Counted from the first letter of the stretch, positions 33,897-42,951 are shown. The stretch is DNA of 43,036 nucleotides from RGIG5612 sp963589005 (GCA_963589005.1 CAVAJR010000022.1:1-43036), one strand, 5' to 3'. Numbers and translations: made by a program. Notes: a model not told the origin generated them from the letters alone.

Positions 33897-35171
33897 ATGG
33901 AGAAAAAACCATTTATTACTAAGGAGGCTCTCGATAAGATCATCGAGCAGTACCCGACACCATTTCACATTTATGATGAGAAGGGCATAAGAGAAAATGC
34001 TGAGAAATTAAAGAAGGCATTTGCATGGAACAAGGGATATAAGGAATATTTTGCTGTTAAGGCAACCCCAAATCCGTTTCTTATAGACATATTAAGGGAG
34101 TACGGCTGCGGCTGCGACTGCTCCTCAATGACAGAATTGATGCTCTCTAATGCCATGGGAGTTAAGGGTGAGGATATTATGTTCTCATCTAATGCAACTC
34201 CTGCTTCGGAGTACGCATATGCGGATGAAATCGGTGCGATCATCAATCTTGATGATATTACGCATATAGATTTCCTTGAGAAAACCATAGGACATATTCC
34301 TAAGACTATCAGCTGCCGTTATAATCCGGGAGGATTTTTCTCTATCAGCAACAATATTATGGATAATCCGGGAGATGCCAAATACGGAATGACAACGGAG
34401 CAGATATTTGAAGCCTTCAGACAGTTAAAGGCCAAGGGCGCAGAGAATTTCGGCATACATGCGTTTCTTGCCAGCAATACGGTTACTAATGAATATTATC
34501 CGACCCTTGCCAAGACGTTGTTTGAGCTGGCTGTTGAGCTGAAGAAGCAGACAGGTGCCCATATCAGTTTCATTAATCTGTCCGGCGGTATCGGTATACC
34601 TTACAAACCTGATCAGGAGCCAAATGATATTGCTGTGATCGGCGAGGGCGTAAGAAGGGTTTACGAAGAGATCCTGGCTCCGGAGGGAATGGATGACATT
34701 GCTATTTATACAGAGCTGGGAAGATTTATGATGGGCCCTTATGGCGGATTGGTTACAACTGTACTTCATCATAAGCACATCCATAAGGAGTATGTGGGCT
34801 GTGATGCATGTGCAGCTAACCTGATGCGTCCTGCCATCTACGGAGCTTATCATCATATTACTGTAATGGGTAAGGAAGATGCGCCTAAGGATCATGTATA
34901 TGATGTAACAGGTTCGCTGTGCGAGAACTGCGATAAGTTTGCAGTAGACAGAGAACTGCCGGAGATAGATGACGGAGATGTTCTCTTTATCCATGACGCA
35001 GGTGCTCACGGACATTCCATGGGATATAATTACAATGGCAAACTAAGATCGGCTGAAATCTTATATAAGACAGACGGTTCGGCTCAGCTTATAAGAAGAG
35101 CTGAGACACCGGCAGATTATTTTGCAACACTTGATTTCTGCGAGGTTGGCAGAAAATTATGTGGCAAATAG
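33897..35171 (+). CDS. lysA: Diaminopimelate decarboxylase
   Basis: This PLP enzyme converts meso-diaminopimelate to L-lysine plus CO2, the last step of lysine synthesis. It has 424 residues. The PLP-binding Lys is in KEYFAVKATPNPFLIDIL, the glycine-rich phosphate site in INLSGGIGIPYKPD, and the catalytic Cys of the partner subunit in SLCENCDKFAVDRELPEI. The fold is alanine-racemase-like. The sequence is of the LysA type, although carboxynorspermidine-like decarboxylases are related. The start is ATG 33897 (MEKKPFITKEALDKI), after GGGAAAGGAAAA. It precedes thiE by 30 bases in the same direction. Confidence 0.9.
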   Translation: MEKKPFITKEALDKIIEQYPTPFHIYDEKGIRENAEKLKKAFAWNKGYKEYFAVKATPNPFLIDILREYGCGCDCSSMTELMLSNAMGVKGEDIMFSSNATPASEYAYADEIGAIINLDDITHIDFLEKTIGHIPKTISCRYNPGGFFSISNNIMDNPGDAKYGMTTEQIFEAFRQLKAKGAENFGIHAFLASNTVTNEYYPTLAKTLFELAVELKKQTGAHISFINLSGGIGIPYKPDQEPNDIAVIGEGVRRVYEEILAPEGMDDIAIYTELGRFMMGPYGGLVTTVLHHKHIHKEYVGCDACAANLMRPAIYGAYHHITVMGKEDAPKDHVYDVTGSLCENCDKFAVDRELPEIDDGDVLFIHDAGAHGHSMGYNYNGKLRSAEILYKTDGSAQLIRRAETPADYFATLDFCEVGRKLCGK

Positions 35172-35201
35172 GCATAAAAATGTCGAAAAAAGGAGCAAAA
35201 C

Positions 35202-35837
35202 ATGAACTGTGCTAGGAAGAATCTTGCACTGTATGCTATAACTGACAGGCATTGGCTGAAGGATGAGACACTGTATGATCAGGTTAAGAAGGCCATAGAG
35301 GGCGGAGCAACATTTATTCAGTTAAGAGAAAAACATCTGAATAAGGAAGAATTCCTGCAGGAGGCCTTAGAGATCAAGGCTCTCTGTGCAGAATATAGGG
35401 TGCCGTTTGTGGTCAATGATGATGTGGATATCGCATTAAAAATTGATGCTGATGGTGTGCACGTAGGTCAGTCTGATATGCAGGCAGGAGATGTTCGTGC
35501 CCAATTAGGCCTTGATAAAATAATCGGTGTATCGGCTCAGACAGTAGAGCAGGCATTACTGGCAGAAAAGAGCGGAGCCGACTACCTGGGTGTTGGCGCA
35601 GTATTTGCTACAAGCTCCAAGGAGGACGCAGTAGAAGTAGGTCCTGAGGTACTTAAGGCAATATGCAGTGCGGTATCTATTCCTGTAGTTGCAATCGGCG
35701 GTATTACCAGGGATAATGTAAGGCAGCTGAAGGGCAGCGGCATCTCAGGGATTGCAGTAATAAGTGCCATATTTGCGCAGCCGGATGTAAGGGCGGCGGC
35801 GGCTGAACTAAGGCAGATTACGGAAGAAATCCTCTAA
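35202..35837 (+). CDS. thiE: Thiamine-phosphate synthase
   Basis: ThiE joins the thiazole phosphate and HMP pyrophosphate to give thiamine phosphate. It has 211 residues in a TIM barrel. Motifs are YAITDRHWLKDETLYDQV, ATFIQLREKHL, PFVVNDDVDIALKIDADGVHVGQSDM (metal and substrate residues), GADYLGVGAVFATSSKEDA and VVAIGGITRDNVRQL. AAAAAAGGAGCAAAAC precedes the ATG. It follows lysA by 30 bases and probably shares its transcript. No other thi genes or TPP riboswitch are visible, so thiE is isolated here. Confidence 0.95.
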   Translation: MNCARKNLALYAITDRHWLKDETLYDQVKKAIEGGATFIQLREKHLNKEEFLQEALEIKALCAEYRVPFVVNDDVDIALKIDADGVHVGQSDMQAGDVRAQLGLDKIIGVSAQTVEQALLAEKSGADYLGVGAVFATSSKEDAVEVGPEVLKAICSAVSIPVVAIGGITRDNVRQLKGSGISGIAVISAIFAQPDVRAAAAELRQITEEIL

Positions 35838-36018
35838 GGCTGTGAATGAAGACTATATTTCACAATCCGGGCAGCAGCTTTATATATTCATACAGCTGCT
35901 TAAGATCAACTGCGCTGACCGATTGCTTGCAGTACCTGCATACTGACACTTGCAGGAAGGTTAAAAAACTTCCGAGACAGTGCAAAACATGATGAATAAT
36001 TAACAGGAGCCATCTGCC

Positions 36019-36213
36019 ATGAGACCGATGACGAAGAAGGAAAAAAGAAAATATAAAGAGAAGGTCTCCGGCGCCAGACAGCTGAAGTTTGGATTCATGT
36101 CTGATCAGGATGAGGATGCGTCCGGCAGTGTACCGTTATTTGTATGCATGGGCAAATACAATCAATATTATTTCAGCAGATATCCGGATGATAATGATGA
36201 AGAAGCAATATAA
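36019..36213 (+). CDS. Small charged protein of unknown function
   Basis: The 64-residue protein starts with a basic stretch (MRPMTKKEKRKYKEK), carries an acidic middle (MSDQDEDASG) and ends NDEEAI. It has CAGGAG upstream at usual spacing. No membrane segment or known domain is seen. It is 181 bases after thiE and followed by a strong terminator at 36341, so it may be the last gene of that transcript. A longer overlapping frame at 36089-36319 lacks a ribosome site. Confidence 0.55.
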   Translation: MRPMTKKEKRKYKEKVSGARQLKFGFMSDQDEDASGSVPLFVCMGKYNQYYFSRYPDDNDEEAI

Positions 36214-36340
36214 TCTGCGGGAAAGCAATAACCGTAAGCTTATGTTGACAGAAACATTTGGCAAATATAGCAGCAATGGGAAGCCTGTGTTACATAAATT
36301 TAGCGATTGTACACAATAAAGAACAATAAAAAGCATATAA

Positions 36341-36384
36341 AAGTGGTATCATCATATAGATATTCTTGATGGTACCGCTTTTTT
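36341..36384 (+). terminator. Strong intrinsic terminator
   Basis: AAGTGGTATCATC (36341-36353) pairs with GATGGTACCGCTT (36368-36380) over 13 positions including G-U pairs, followed by a run of six Ts through 36384 (four beyond the stem). It ends the lysA-thiE-small-gene transcript. Confidence 0.9.
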
Positions 36385-36503
36385 ATATTGGATTTTATAA
36401 AAAATGGTTATAAGAGAGAATAAAGGGGGTTAGCGTTCATGGCAGACTAAAGTCAGCCGTGTTTAATAAGCTATAAGTTGTATATTTGAAAGGAGAAGGT
36501 AAC

Positions 36504-38681
36504 ATGAAAAAGGTATTTACACTTGCTGTATGTGCGGCTCTTTCCATGAGCTTATATACAGCAGCATTTGCCGCACCTGAGGCTCCAGCAGCTGACGGCG
36601 CAGTTGTTGCTGAGGAAGGCGGCGAGTCAGCAGGCGAGGAAGCAGACGGCGAATCAGCAGGCGGTTCAGGAGAAGGTGAGTCAGCAGGTGATTCCGGCAG
36701 CAGCGAGCCTACTTATACAGAGTCAGCAGAGGCTGATCCTGACAAGGCTATAACATTAGATGGTATAGCAATGGGTCAGGTAAGACAGCTTGTAACAACA
36801 GCTTCTATTATGTATGACGGCGGCGTTCTTGACGAAGCACATTCCACAATGGCAAATGTAACTGAAGAGGATGGCGTTACTAAGATCGTTAACGAAGAGC
36901 GTGAGGATGATGTTGTAGGTCTTGCTATCAGAAATACAGGCTCATTCGTATTAGGCGGCGAGTCAGATCCTGACTTAGTAGCAGAAAGACTTAATTTCTC
37001 ATTCTTATCAGGCGATTTCGGCGGTGACTGGGATAAATTCTGCGAAGAAATGGGATATCCTGCAGGTACAGAGCTGGCAGATATGGCAGCAGATATCGTT
37101 GCCAACAGCAACACAAGCAGTTATACAAATGTAGTAACAACAGCACCGGAGACAGTAGTTCTCAATGATTATTATATAGATCTGGCTGGCTCAGGTTCTA
37201 ATGATATGGGCGGTTTCGGAGCAGCTGTTTATGTATCAGACAATGCAGTAGCTGAACTTAATAACTTTACAGTAATTACAAGAGGACCTGGACGAGGAAC
37301 ATTATTTACACGTTTCGGTGCTCATGTAACAGTTAACAATTCAACCTTCTATGCAGTTTCTGATGATACTATCCAGACTATGCAGGGATGCCCTCCGGGA
37401 TTATTCCTTGAAGGACATGTTCGCGCTACAAATGCAGTTGGCGCATCACATGTAACATACAATGATTCAATAGTTATCTCTCAGGGCTGGGGCGCTCTGT
37501 CAACAGACAGCGATGACCTGTATACAGTTGCGGGAGATCCTACAGTTCTGTCAATCAATAACAGCTATATTGCAGTTCTTACAAGCGGATACGGTGCATA
37601 TTCAGACGGAGCAGCTGAGGACTATTTCGTAGGTTCAGTAATCGATGTTCCGGATTATGCAGCAGTTGAAACCGGCAGCGGTATTGTTTCATTTGACGAT
37701 TGCTACATCAATGCAGGTATGTATGGTGTTATGACACACTCAGGCAACAGCAAGGGTGATATCATCTTCAAGGACAGCGAGATCCATGTAGGCGAAACAA
37801 TCGTTATGCTTCGTGATACAGCTAATAATGTAGTGATCGACAATTGTACATTAGCATTTGACGGCACATATGAAATGGATCAGATGAAGGCTAAGATGAC
37901 TGGTGTTGATGTAGCCGGTATGGACGGATATTTCGGAACCTTCAATGGCGTTTATGATTCATTCGAACATACAATTTACAGGGCTGACGATTCTAATTGC
38001 ATCGTTAAGCTGATCCATAACTCAGACAGCGGTTCAGGTACAGAATCAACAGGTGCAGCTCCTGTAGTTACGATCAAGAATTCCACAATGGCTGGCGATA
38101 TCTTGAATACAGCAGCTATGGAAGGTGACGAAAATACTGCAACAAGCGGACCTGCAGGTGAAGGCGTTCGTACAGCCCGCAGTCTTGAAGTAACACTTGA
38201 TGCATCAGACATTTCAGGTGCTATCTCACTGGGCAGCGATACATGGGCAACAACATATTTTGCTTCAGGTTCTAATACAACCCAGGCGATCGGATATGCA
38301 TCAGCAACAGAGCTGGGAAGCTTCCACGATGATGGCTTCGGTCTGTCACTTACACTGGTAAATGCTTCTACATGGACAGCATTAGAGACATCTTACCTTA
38401 CAGAGCTTACTATCGATGAGACCTCTAAGGTAGTTGGTACAATTACTGTTGACGGCGAGGTTGTTGAAGGTGCAGGCACATACACAGGTGAAATCGTAGT
38501 TGAGCCTGATGCAGATGCAGTAGCAGCATATGAAGAAGCTAAGGCAGCAGAGGAAGCTGCAGCAGCAGAGGCAGCTGAACAGTCACAGGGCGAATCAGCT
38601 GACGGCGAGTCAGCAGGCGAGGTTCCGCCAGAAATGCCAGCAGGCGAATCACCGGAAGGTGAAGCACCGGCAGAACAGTAA
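36504..38681 (+). CDS. Secreted beta-helix protein flanked by GESAG-type repeats
   Basis: The 725-residue protein has a classical signal peptide (MKKVFTLAVCAALSMSLYTAAFA), a Gly/Glu/Ser/Ala-rich region at about 30-75 with repeated GESAG/DGESAGG words, a long central part rich in Asn-, Thr- and Asp-ending strands (VNNSTFYAVSDDTIQT, SINNSYIAVLTSGYGAYSDG, FDDCYINAGMYGVMTHSG) typical of a right-handed parallel beta-helix, and a C-terminal tail again with GESADGESAGE words. The C-terminus has an Ala/Glu coiled-coil-like stretch and no anchor motif. Beta-helix exoproteins often bind or cleave polysaccharide; no catalytic residues can be assigned. I start at ATG 36504, eight to ten bases after AAGGAGAAGG; an upstream ATG at 36486 adds only six residues. 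Confidence 0.85.
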   Translation: MKKVFTLAVCAALSMSLYTAAFAAPEAPAADGAVVAEEGGESAGEEADGESAGGSGEGESAGDSGSSEPTYTESAEADPDKAITLDGIAMGQVRQLVTTASIMYDGGVLDEAHSTMANVTEEDGVTKIVNEEREDDVVGLAIRNTGSFVLGGESDPDLVAERLNFSFLSGDFGGDWDKFCEEMGYPAGTELADMAADIVANSNTSSYTNVVTTAPETVVLNDYYIDLAGSGSNDMGGFGAAVYVSDNAVAELNNFTVITRGPGRGTLFTRFGAHVTVNNSTFYAVSDDTIQTMQGCPPGLFLEGHVRATNAVGASHVTYNDSIVISQGWGALSTDSDDLYTVAGDPTVLSINNSYIAVLTSGYGAYSDGAAEDYFVGSVIDVPDYAAVETGSGIVSFDDCYINAGMYGVMTHSGNSKGDIIFKDSEIHVGETIVMLRDTANNVVIDNCTLAFDGTYEMDQMKAKMTGVDVAGMDGYFGTFNGVYDSFEHTIYRADDSNCIVKLIHNSDSGSGTESTGAAPVVTIKNSTMAGDILNTAAMEGDENTATSGPAGEGVRTARSLEVTLDASDISGAISLGSDTWATTYFASGSNTTQAIGYASATELGSFHDDGFGLSLTLVNASTWTALETSYLTELTIDETSKVVGTITVDGEVVEGAGTYTGEIVVEPDADAVAAYEEAKAAEEAAAAEAAEQSQGESADGESAGEVPPEMPAGESPEGEAPAEQ

Positions 38682-38710
38682 AGAATAAAATTTTTATTGA
38701 CAATTGAATG

Positions 38711-38789
38711 CTGACTGCGCCGTATCCTGCGCAGTCAGGCGAATATATAAAGGGCGGCTCACTGCGCTAAAGTAGTGAGCCGCCCTTTA
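38711..38789. terminator. Double hairpin, bidirectional terminator
   Basis: Two perfect stems in series: CTGACTGCGC (38711-38720)/GCGCAGTCAG (38729-38738), and a 16-base stem TAAAGGGCGGCTCACT (38748-38763)/AGTGAGCCGCCCTTTA (38774-38789) around a 10-base loop. It separates the beta-helix gene from the convergent small gene. The first stem contains the TGCGCCGT word of the dispersed repeat. Confidence 0.8.
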
Positions 38790-38814
38790 TGCTGAAATGC
38801 TTCGAGGCTGGTTG

Positions 38815-39048
38815 TCAACCTGCAATAGCAAACCTAAGAAGCTTAATTGTATCTTCAGAACAATCCGTGCGGATGTCGAGTTCAGGAATTCCCTCTGATG
38901 TTGTTATACCAGAAAATATATTAGAATAGGTTTTGACATCGTTCTTGAGATTGATGACCTCGTTAGGGAGAACCATGTTTACATCACCTTCACATTCCTT
39001 GACAGCCTCGAAAAATCTGTTGATATTTTTAATATTATATAACTTCAT
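38815..39048 (-). CDS. Small conserved protein of unknown function
   Basis: The 77-residue protein starts MKLYNIKNINRFFEAVKECEGDVNMVL with an AGGAGG site at usual spacing. No membrane segment is present. The opening recalls a small hypothetical protein common in Lachnospiraceae that databases sometimes label 'polya polymerase', but there is no support for that activity in this sequence. It is transcribed towards the beta-helix gene and away from the AraC gene. Confidence 0.75.
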   Translation of the reverse strand: MKLYNIKNINRFFEAVKECEGDVNMVLPNEVINLKNDVKTYSNIFSGITTSEGIPELDIRTDCSEDTIKLLRFAIAG

Positions 39049-39328
39049 ATCTTATTACCTCCTGTTCTTTCGAAGTTGCCTTAATTATATACTTGAATAG
39101 GCCGGAAAAATATACTAAGATGGACCAATATTATAACTATTAAGACAAAAACCGGCTAAAGATTATAACTATTGTGAAAATGCTTAAAAATGTGAAGAAA
39201 ATTTGTGCAATATGATAGACGCGCTGCAGTGACGGTTTTACACTTGATGCAAGTGCAATTTATTGTGTGCAGCGACATCTAAAAACCGGTTTGCAGGAAA
39301 TGAAAACTTACTGATAGGAGTTGAATGT

Positions 39329-40222
39329 ATGAATCTTGATGAACATAAACAGGAAACTATAGAGGGTATGACTTATGATTTTCCTTATAAGCTGGTACTC
39401 GGCTCGTATGCCGGAGTAAGCGGAGTGGAATGGCATTGGCACGAAGAGGTAGAACTGAATTATATAATTGAAGGCAGGATCAAGGTATATACCAATTCTT
39501 CTACATACGAGATTAATGAAGGAGAAGCATATCTTCTTAATACAAATGTTATGAACAGCAAATACAGCATGGACACCAGCAAGCCGGTCGTCGAGGAATG
39601 CAATCTGTTTCATCCTGTTTTTTTGTGTGGACATTTTCACTCAATATTTGAAACGAAATATGTTAATCCGGTAATAAATAATCCGGATATAGAGGTTGCC
39701 AAATTTACAAATAAAACAAAAAACGGTGCCCGGATCATCAATATACTAAAGCAGCTGAAGGATTTAGACGAGTCTGAAGGATATGAGTTCAAGGTGAGAA
39801 ATCTGCTGTCGGAGGCATGGATATTGATCATTCAGGAAATCAGGGATTATGAAGCCAGTCTGCCAAAGGAAAGCGCCGGTGCGCAGAACAGACTGCAGCA
39901 TATGGTGGCATATATCCAGAGACATTACTCGGAGAAGATAAGTCTTGAGGACATCGCATCAGCGGCTAATATCAGTACCAGAGAGGCAACCAGATGCTTT
40001 AAGAAGATCAGAGGGAAATCTCCGATTGACTATCTCATTGATTACAGGATCAGTGTTGCAAGAAGACTGTTGTCGGACACGGAGGACAGCATTACTGATA
40101 TCGCAATGAAAACGGGGTTTACAGACAGTGCTTATTTTGGGAAAATATTCAGAAGATACAATGATATGACACCGATTGAATACAGGAGACATTCAGCGAA
40201 AATTGCAAAATACAACCTCTAA
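39329..40222 (+). CDS. AraC-family transcriptional regulator with an N-terminal cupin
   Basis: The 297-residue protein has an N-terminal cupin-like ligand domain (WHWHEEVELNYIIEGRIKVY; INEGEAYLLNTNV) and a C-terminal pair of helix-turn-helices (KISLEDIASAANISTREATRCFKKIRGKSPIDYLIDYRI; ITDIAMKTGFTDSAYFGKIFRRYNDMTPIEYRR). It should bind DNA and respond to a small effector, often a carbohydrate. I start at ATG 39329 with AGGAG nine bases upstream; a longer frame from 39263 adds residues not typical of the family. Its 3' end overlaps the polymerase frame by 47 bases. The target genes are unknown. Confidence 0.92.
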   Translation: MNLDEHKQETIEGMTYDFPYKLVLGSYAGVSGVEWHWHEEVELNYIIEGRIKVYTNSSTYEINEGEAYLLNTNVMNSKYSMDTSKPVVEECNLFHPVFLCGHFHSIFETKYVNPVINNPDIEVAKFTNKTKNGARIINILKQLKDLDESEGYEFKVRNLLSEAWILIIQEIRDYEASLPKESAGAQNRLQHMVAYIQRHYSEKISLEDIASAANISTREATRCFKKIRGKSPIDYLIDYRISVARRLLSDTEDSITDIAMKTGFTDSAYFGKIFRRYNDMTPIEYRRHSAKIAKYNL

Positions 40223-41741
40223 TGAAAATCGAATATATGCAGCAATAGACCTTAAATCCTTTTTTGCCTCTGTTGAGTGCAGGGAAAGGGGCCTCGATCC
40301 GCTTAAGACTAATCTTGTTGTAGCTGATCCTGGCAGAACTGAGAAAACTATCTGCCTTGCCGTTACACCTTCTCTTAAGGCTTATAAGATTCCGGGAAGG
40401 GCAAGGCTTTTTGAAGTAGTGCAGAGGGTCAGAGAGGTTAATAAGGTAAGGCTGGCGGCTGCGAGGGGAGGATTTGCCGGTAAAAGTTATGATGCGGCAG
40501 AACTGGCTGACGATCCGTCGCTGGAGCTGGATTATATAGTTGCGCCGCCGAGAATGGCATTATATATGGAATATAGCTCCAGGGTATACAGCATATACCT
40601 GAAATATGCAGCACCTGAGGATATACATGTGTATTCTGTTGATGAGGTATTTATTGATCTGACAACATATCTGAAGGCCAGAAATATGAATGCCCATGAG
40701 ATGGTCAGAACCATAATATCCGACATCCTGGCAACGACAGGGATAACCGCAACTGCAGGAATCGCACCTAATCTGTATCTGTGCAAGATAGCAATGGATA
40801 TTGTAGCTAAGCATATTCCGGCAGATAAGGACGGAGTCAGAATAGCGGAGCTGGATGTTTTAAATTATAGAAAGCTGTTGTGGGATCACCGACCACTTAC
40901 GGATTTCTGGCGCGTCGGAAGGGGATATGCCAAAAAGCTGGAGGAGCGGGGGATATTCACTATGGGAGATATCGCCAGATGTTCACTGGGCGGGGCAAAG
41001 GATTACTACAATGAAGATTATCTGTTTAAATTATTCGGTGTAAATGCAGAGCTGCTGATTGACCACGCATGGGGATATGAACCGTGCACGATTGCGGATA
41101 TCAAGGCTTATAAACCGGGCAGCAGGAGCCTGGGATACGGACAGGTATTGCAATGTCCATATGAATATGAGCAGGGACGACTGATAGTTAAGGAAATGGC
41201 TGATACGCTGGCACTGGAGCTGGTGTCCAAGAATCTTGTAACAAGTCAGATGGTCATTACAATATGCTATGATGTAGATAATCTTAAAGATGGCTTGTAT
41301 AAGGGTGAGACAGCTACGGATTTTTATGGCAGGCGAGTGCCTAAACATGCCCATGGGACACAAAATATTGGCAGATATACAGCATCGGCAAGGCTGATAA
41401 TCGATGCAGCGCTTCAGATATATGACAGGGAAGTTCATAAGAATCTGCTGATAAGGAAGATCTATATAACAGCCAATAATGTTTTGCCTGAGGCGCATGC
41501 GGCTGAGATCGAGTCAAAGTCCCATGAATATGAGCAGCTGGATCTCTTTACGGATTATGAGGCGCAGGAAGAAAAGAAAAAACAGGAGGATGAGCAGCTG
41601 GCTAAGGAGAAACGAATGCAGCAGGCGGCACTTCAGATAAGGCGAAAGTTTGGTAAAAATTCCATCCTTAAGGGAATGAATCTGGAGGAGGGCGCAAATG
41701 AAATAAACAGGAACCGACAGATTGGCGGACATAAGGCATAG
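40176..41741 (+). CDS. Y-family DNA polymerase (UmuC/DinB-like)
   Basis: This translesion polymerase copies damaged template DNA. Catalytic features are visible: AAIDLKSFFASVECRERGLDPL (motif I Asp), YSVDEVFIDLT (Asp-Glu), GITATAGIAPNLYLCKIAMDIVAKH (palm), and the helix-hairpin-helix YAKKLEERGIFTMGDIAR. The C-terminal part extends to about 520 residues and ends with a long Lys/Glu/Gln-rich helix. There is no in-frame ATG at the 5' end; TTG 40176 and TTG 40203 are the possible starts, the second having AGGAG about 14 bases upstream. The overlap with the AraC frame is 47 or 20 bases accordingly. The YolD-like gene follows after 168 bases. No LexA box was recognised. Confidence 0.88.
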   Translation: MNTGDIQRKLQNTTSNENRIYAAIDLKSFFASVECRERGLDPLKTNLVVADPGRTEKTICLAVTPSLKAYKIPGRARLFEVVQRVREVNKVRLAAARGGFAGKSYDAAELADDPSLELDYIVAPPRMALYMEYSSRVYSIYLKYAAPEDIHVYSVDEVFIDLTTYLKARNMNAHEMVRTIISDILATTGITATAGIAPNLYLCKIAMDIVAKHIPADKDGVRIAELDVLNYRKLLWDHRPLTDFWRVGRGYAKKLEERGIFTMGDIARCSLGGAKDYYNEDYLFKLFGVNAELLIDHAWGYEPCTIADIKAYKPGSRSLGYGQVLQCPYEYEQGRLIVKEMADTLALELVSKNLVTSQMVITICYDVDNLKDGLYKGETATDFYGRRVPKHAHGTQNIGRYTASARLIIDAALQIYDREVHKNLLIRKIYITANNVLPEAHAAEIESKSHEYEQLDLFTDYEAQEEKKKQEDEQLAKEKRMQQAALQIRRKFGKNSILKGMNLEEGANEINRNRQIGGHKA

Positions 41742-41803
41742 AGCTTACCGCCGAATTCTCGCTTTTGACACAAACGAAGATTTATTATGTTTGTTGTAAA
41801 CCC

Positions 41804-41874
41804 AGGCGTGCTTTTATTACGAGGATGAGCTTGTGCGGATTGTTTTCTCACAGTGGCTGCGAGATTCTGACACG
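41804..41874 (+). repeat. Dispersed TGCGCCG-type intergenic repeat, partial copy C
   Basis: GGCGTGC, GATGAGCTTGTGCGGATTGT, TTTCTCACAGTGGCTGCGAG, GACACG. The middle matches the copy at 28145-28260 (GATTGTTTTCTCGCAGTGGC) and the copy at 24431-24523 (CGCTTGTACGGATGATTTCG, AGTGGCTGCG). It lies between the polymerase gene and the YolD-like gene. ACAAAC/GTTTGT at 41770-41775/41789-41794 forms a separate small hairpin just upstream. Confidence 0.6.
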
Positions 41875-41909
41875 TATATAGATTTTAAATATATAATTTT
41901 GGAAAATAG

Positions 41910-42356
41910 ATGGACAAAAATATGAATACAAAGAAATCGGGCTGTGATAAATATGCGGATATGCTATATATGAGCAGACCTGCATCTATGCATCCTCGTA
42001 TGAGCATGGAAAATCGTGCCGGTCAATTTGCTCCATTTGCAGCACTGAATGGATTCGACGGATTGATTGCAGAGACCGGCAGGCGGACAGATAAGAAAAT
42101 CGATATTTCAGACGAGCAAATAAAGAAAATCAATGAAACTCTTGCCCGGGTAATGCAAAATGAAAGCACTGAAATAATGATTAAGGTTACATATTTTGAA
42201 CCGGATGCATTAAAAGGCGGCGGTAAGTATGTGATAAAATCCGGAACGATAAAGAGTATTGACGAAATAACCGGAGTGATCACATTTGCAGATGGCGCGA
42301 GAATTGAGATGGAGAATGTGGCGGAGGCAGTAGTCTTGTCTGAGAATACAAGATAA
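41910..42356 (+). CDS. YolD-like protein
   Basis: The 148-residue protein has the family signature PRMSMENRAGQFAPFAALNGFDGLIAET followed by a beta-rich C-terminal half (IMIKVTYFEPDALKGGGKYVIKSGTIKSIDEITGVITF). YolD-like proteins often sit next to Y-family polymerases of the UmuC/UvrX group and may modulate them; the gene here follows one by 168 bases, and that neighbourhood is the best support. It has a weak GGAAAATAG before the ATG. Confidence 0.88.
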   Translation: MDKNMNTKKSGCDKYADMLYMSRPASMHPRMSMENRAGQFAPFAALNGFDGLIAETGRRTDKKIDISDEQIKKINETLARVMQNESTEIMIKVTYFEPDALKGGGKYVIKSGTIKSIDEITGVITFADGARIEMENVAEAVVLSENTR

Positions 42357-42473
42357 GTGACCGGTACTGGGCACAGCTGCGTGCAAGGTCGATAATTAAG
42401 TCGGCAGGTTGCCGGGGCTGTAAAGGAAAATGCAGGTGCATAAGTATTGGCATATGACCTTGCGATTGCCATA

Positions 42474-42517
42474 GTGCTGAGCAAAAACAAAAAAAGTGCT
42501 GAGCAAAAACAAAAAAT
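42474..42517 (+). repeat. Tandem repeat, two copies of 22 bases
   Basis: Two nearly identical units GTGCTGAGCAAAAACAAAAA(A/A) lie end to end directly upstream of the tRNA-Cys promoter; a third GTGCTTGAC begins the -35 region. Confidence 0.8.
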
Positions 42518-42521
42518 GTGC

Positions 42522-42550
42522 TTGACGCATATTATAAATACTGATACAAT
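42522..42550 (+). promoter_or_regulatory. Promoter of the tRNA-Cys gene
   Basis: TTGACG (42522-42527), 17 bases, TACAAT (42545-42550). Ten of twelve consensus positions match; transcription should start about 25 bases before the tRNA. Confidence 0.8.
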
Positions 42551-42580
42551 ACTCAAGCGCGTTGAGCGCAGCGAATATTA

Positions 42581-42651
42581 GGCGACATAGCCAAGTGGTA
42601 AGGCAACGGTCTGCAACACCGTCATCACCAGTTCAAATCTGGTTGTCGCCT
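42581..42651 (+). tRNA. tRNA-Cys (anticodon GCA)
   Basis: The 71-base gene folds with a seven-base acceptor stem GGCGACA/TGTCGCC, a D arm GCC..GGC, an anticodon arm ACGGT-CTGCAAC-ACCGT giving anticodon GCA, and a T arm CCAGT-TCAAATC-TGGT with the last T pairing in the usual wobble. The discriminator base is U, the cysteine identity base. CCA is not encoded. It has its own promoter and terminator. Confidence 0.95.
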
Positions 42652-42656
42652 CGTGG

Positions 42657-42692
42657 AATCTCCCGTAAACTCAAGGGTTTACGGGAGATTTT
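42657..42692 (+). terminator. Intrinsic terminator of the tRNA-Cys gene
   Basis: AATCTCCCGTAAAC (42657-42670)/GTTTACGGGAGATT (42677-42690), a perfect 14-base stem around a six-base loop, then TTTT. Confidence 0.9.
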
Positions 42693-42951
42693 GGTATAAT
42701 TTTCTGGGTTGACTGCATGTTGACCATCAAATGAGGTCTTGTAACAAATCTAAAAACCACAGCACCACCCTCATCGGCTGCTTTATCTTTATCGGAAACA
42801 AATATCTTCAAATATAGCTTTATCAAAAACTTCAATCGTATCTTCTGCTGAAGCTTTAGCTTCAGTTACAGGGTTTCGCAAACCCCCTTACGCCGACACC
42901 ACCAAGAAATGATAAAACAGCGCCGAACAAAAGCGCGGAAAGGGATTTACT
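42693..42951. other. Junction region before a conjugative-element gene
   Basis: No intact gene is recognised. On the minus strand two short open stretches (VTEAKASAEDTIEVFDKAIFED and VSDKDKAADEGGAVVFRFVT) lie in different frames and could be pieces of one decayed gene. The palindrome GGGTTTCGCAAACCC is near 42869. The base composition and style change to those of the mobile element that follows. Confidence 0.35.

Noticed and set aside
34960..35020. His-rich segment of LysA (IHDAGAHGHSMGYNYNG) as a metal site
   Set aside because: This is a conserved part of diaminopimelate decarboxylases, not a separate feature.
36089..36319. 76-residue frame overlapping the 64-residue gene
   Set aside because: No ribosome site and no plausible protein features; the shorter frame has CAGGAG upstream.
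42474..42517. CRISPR-like tandem repeat
   Set aside because: Only two abutting A-rich units with no spacer; no cas gene and no array.
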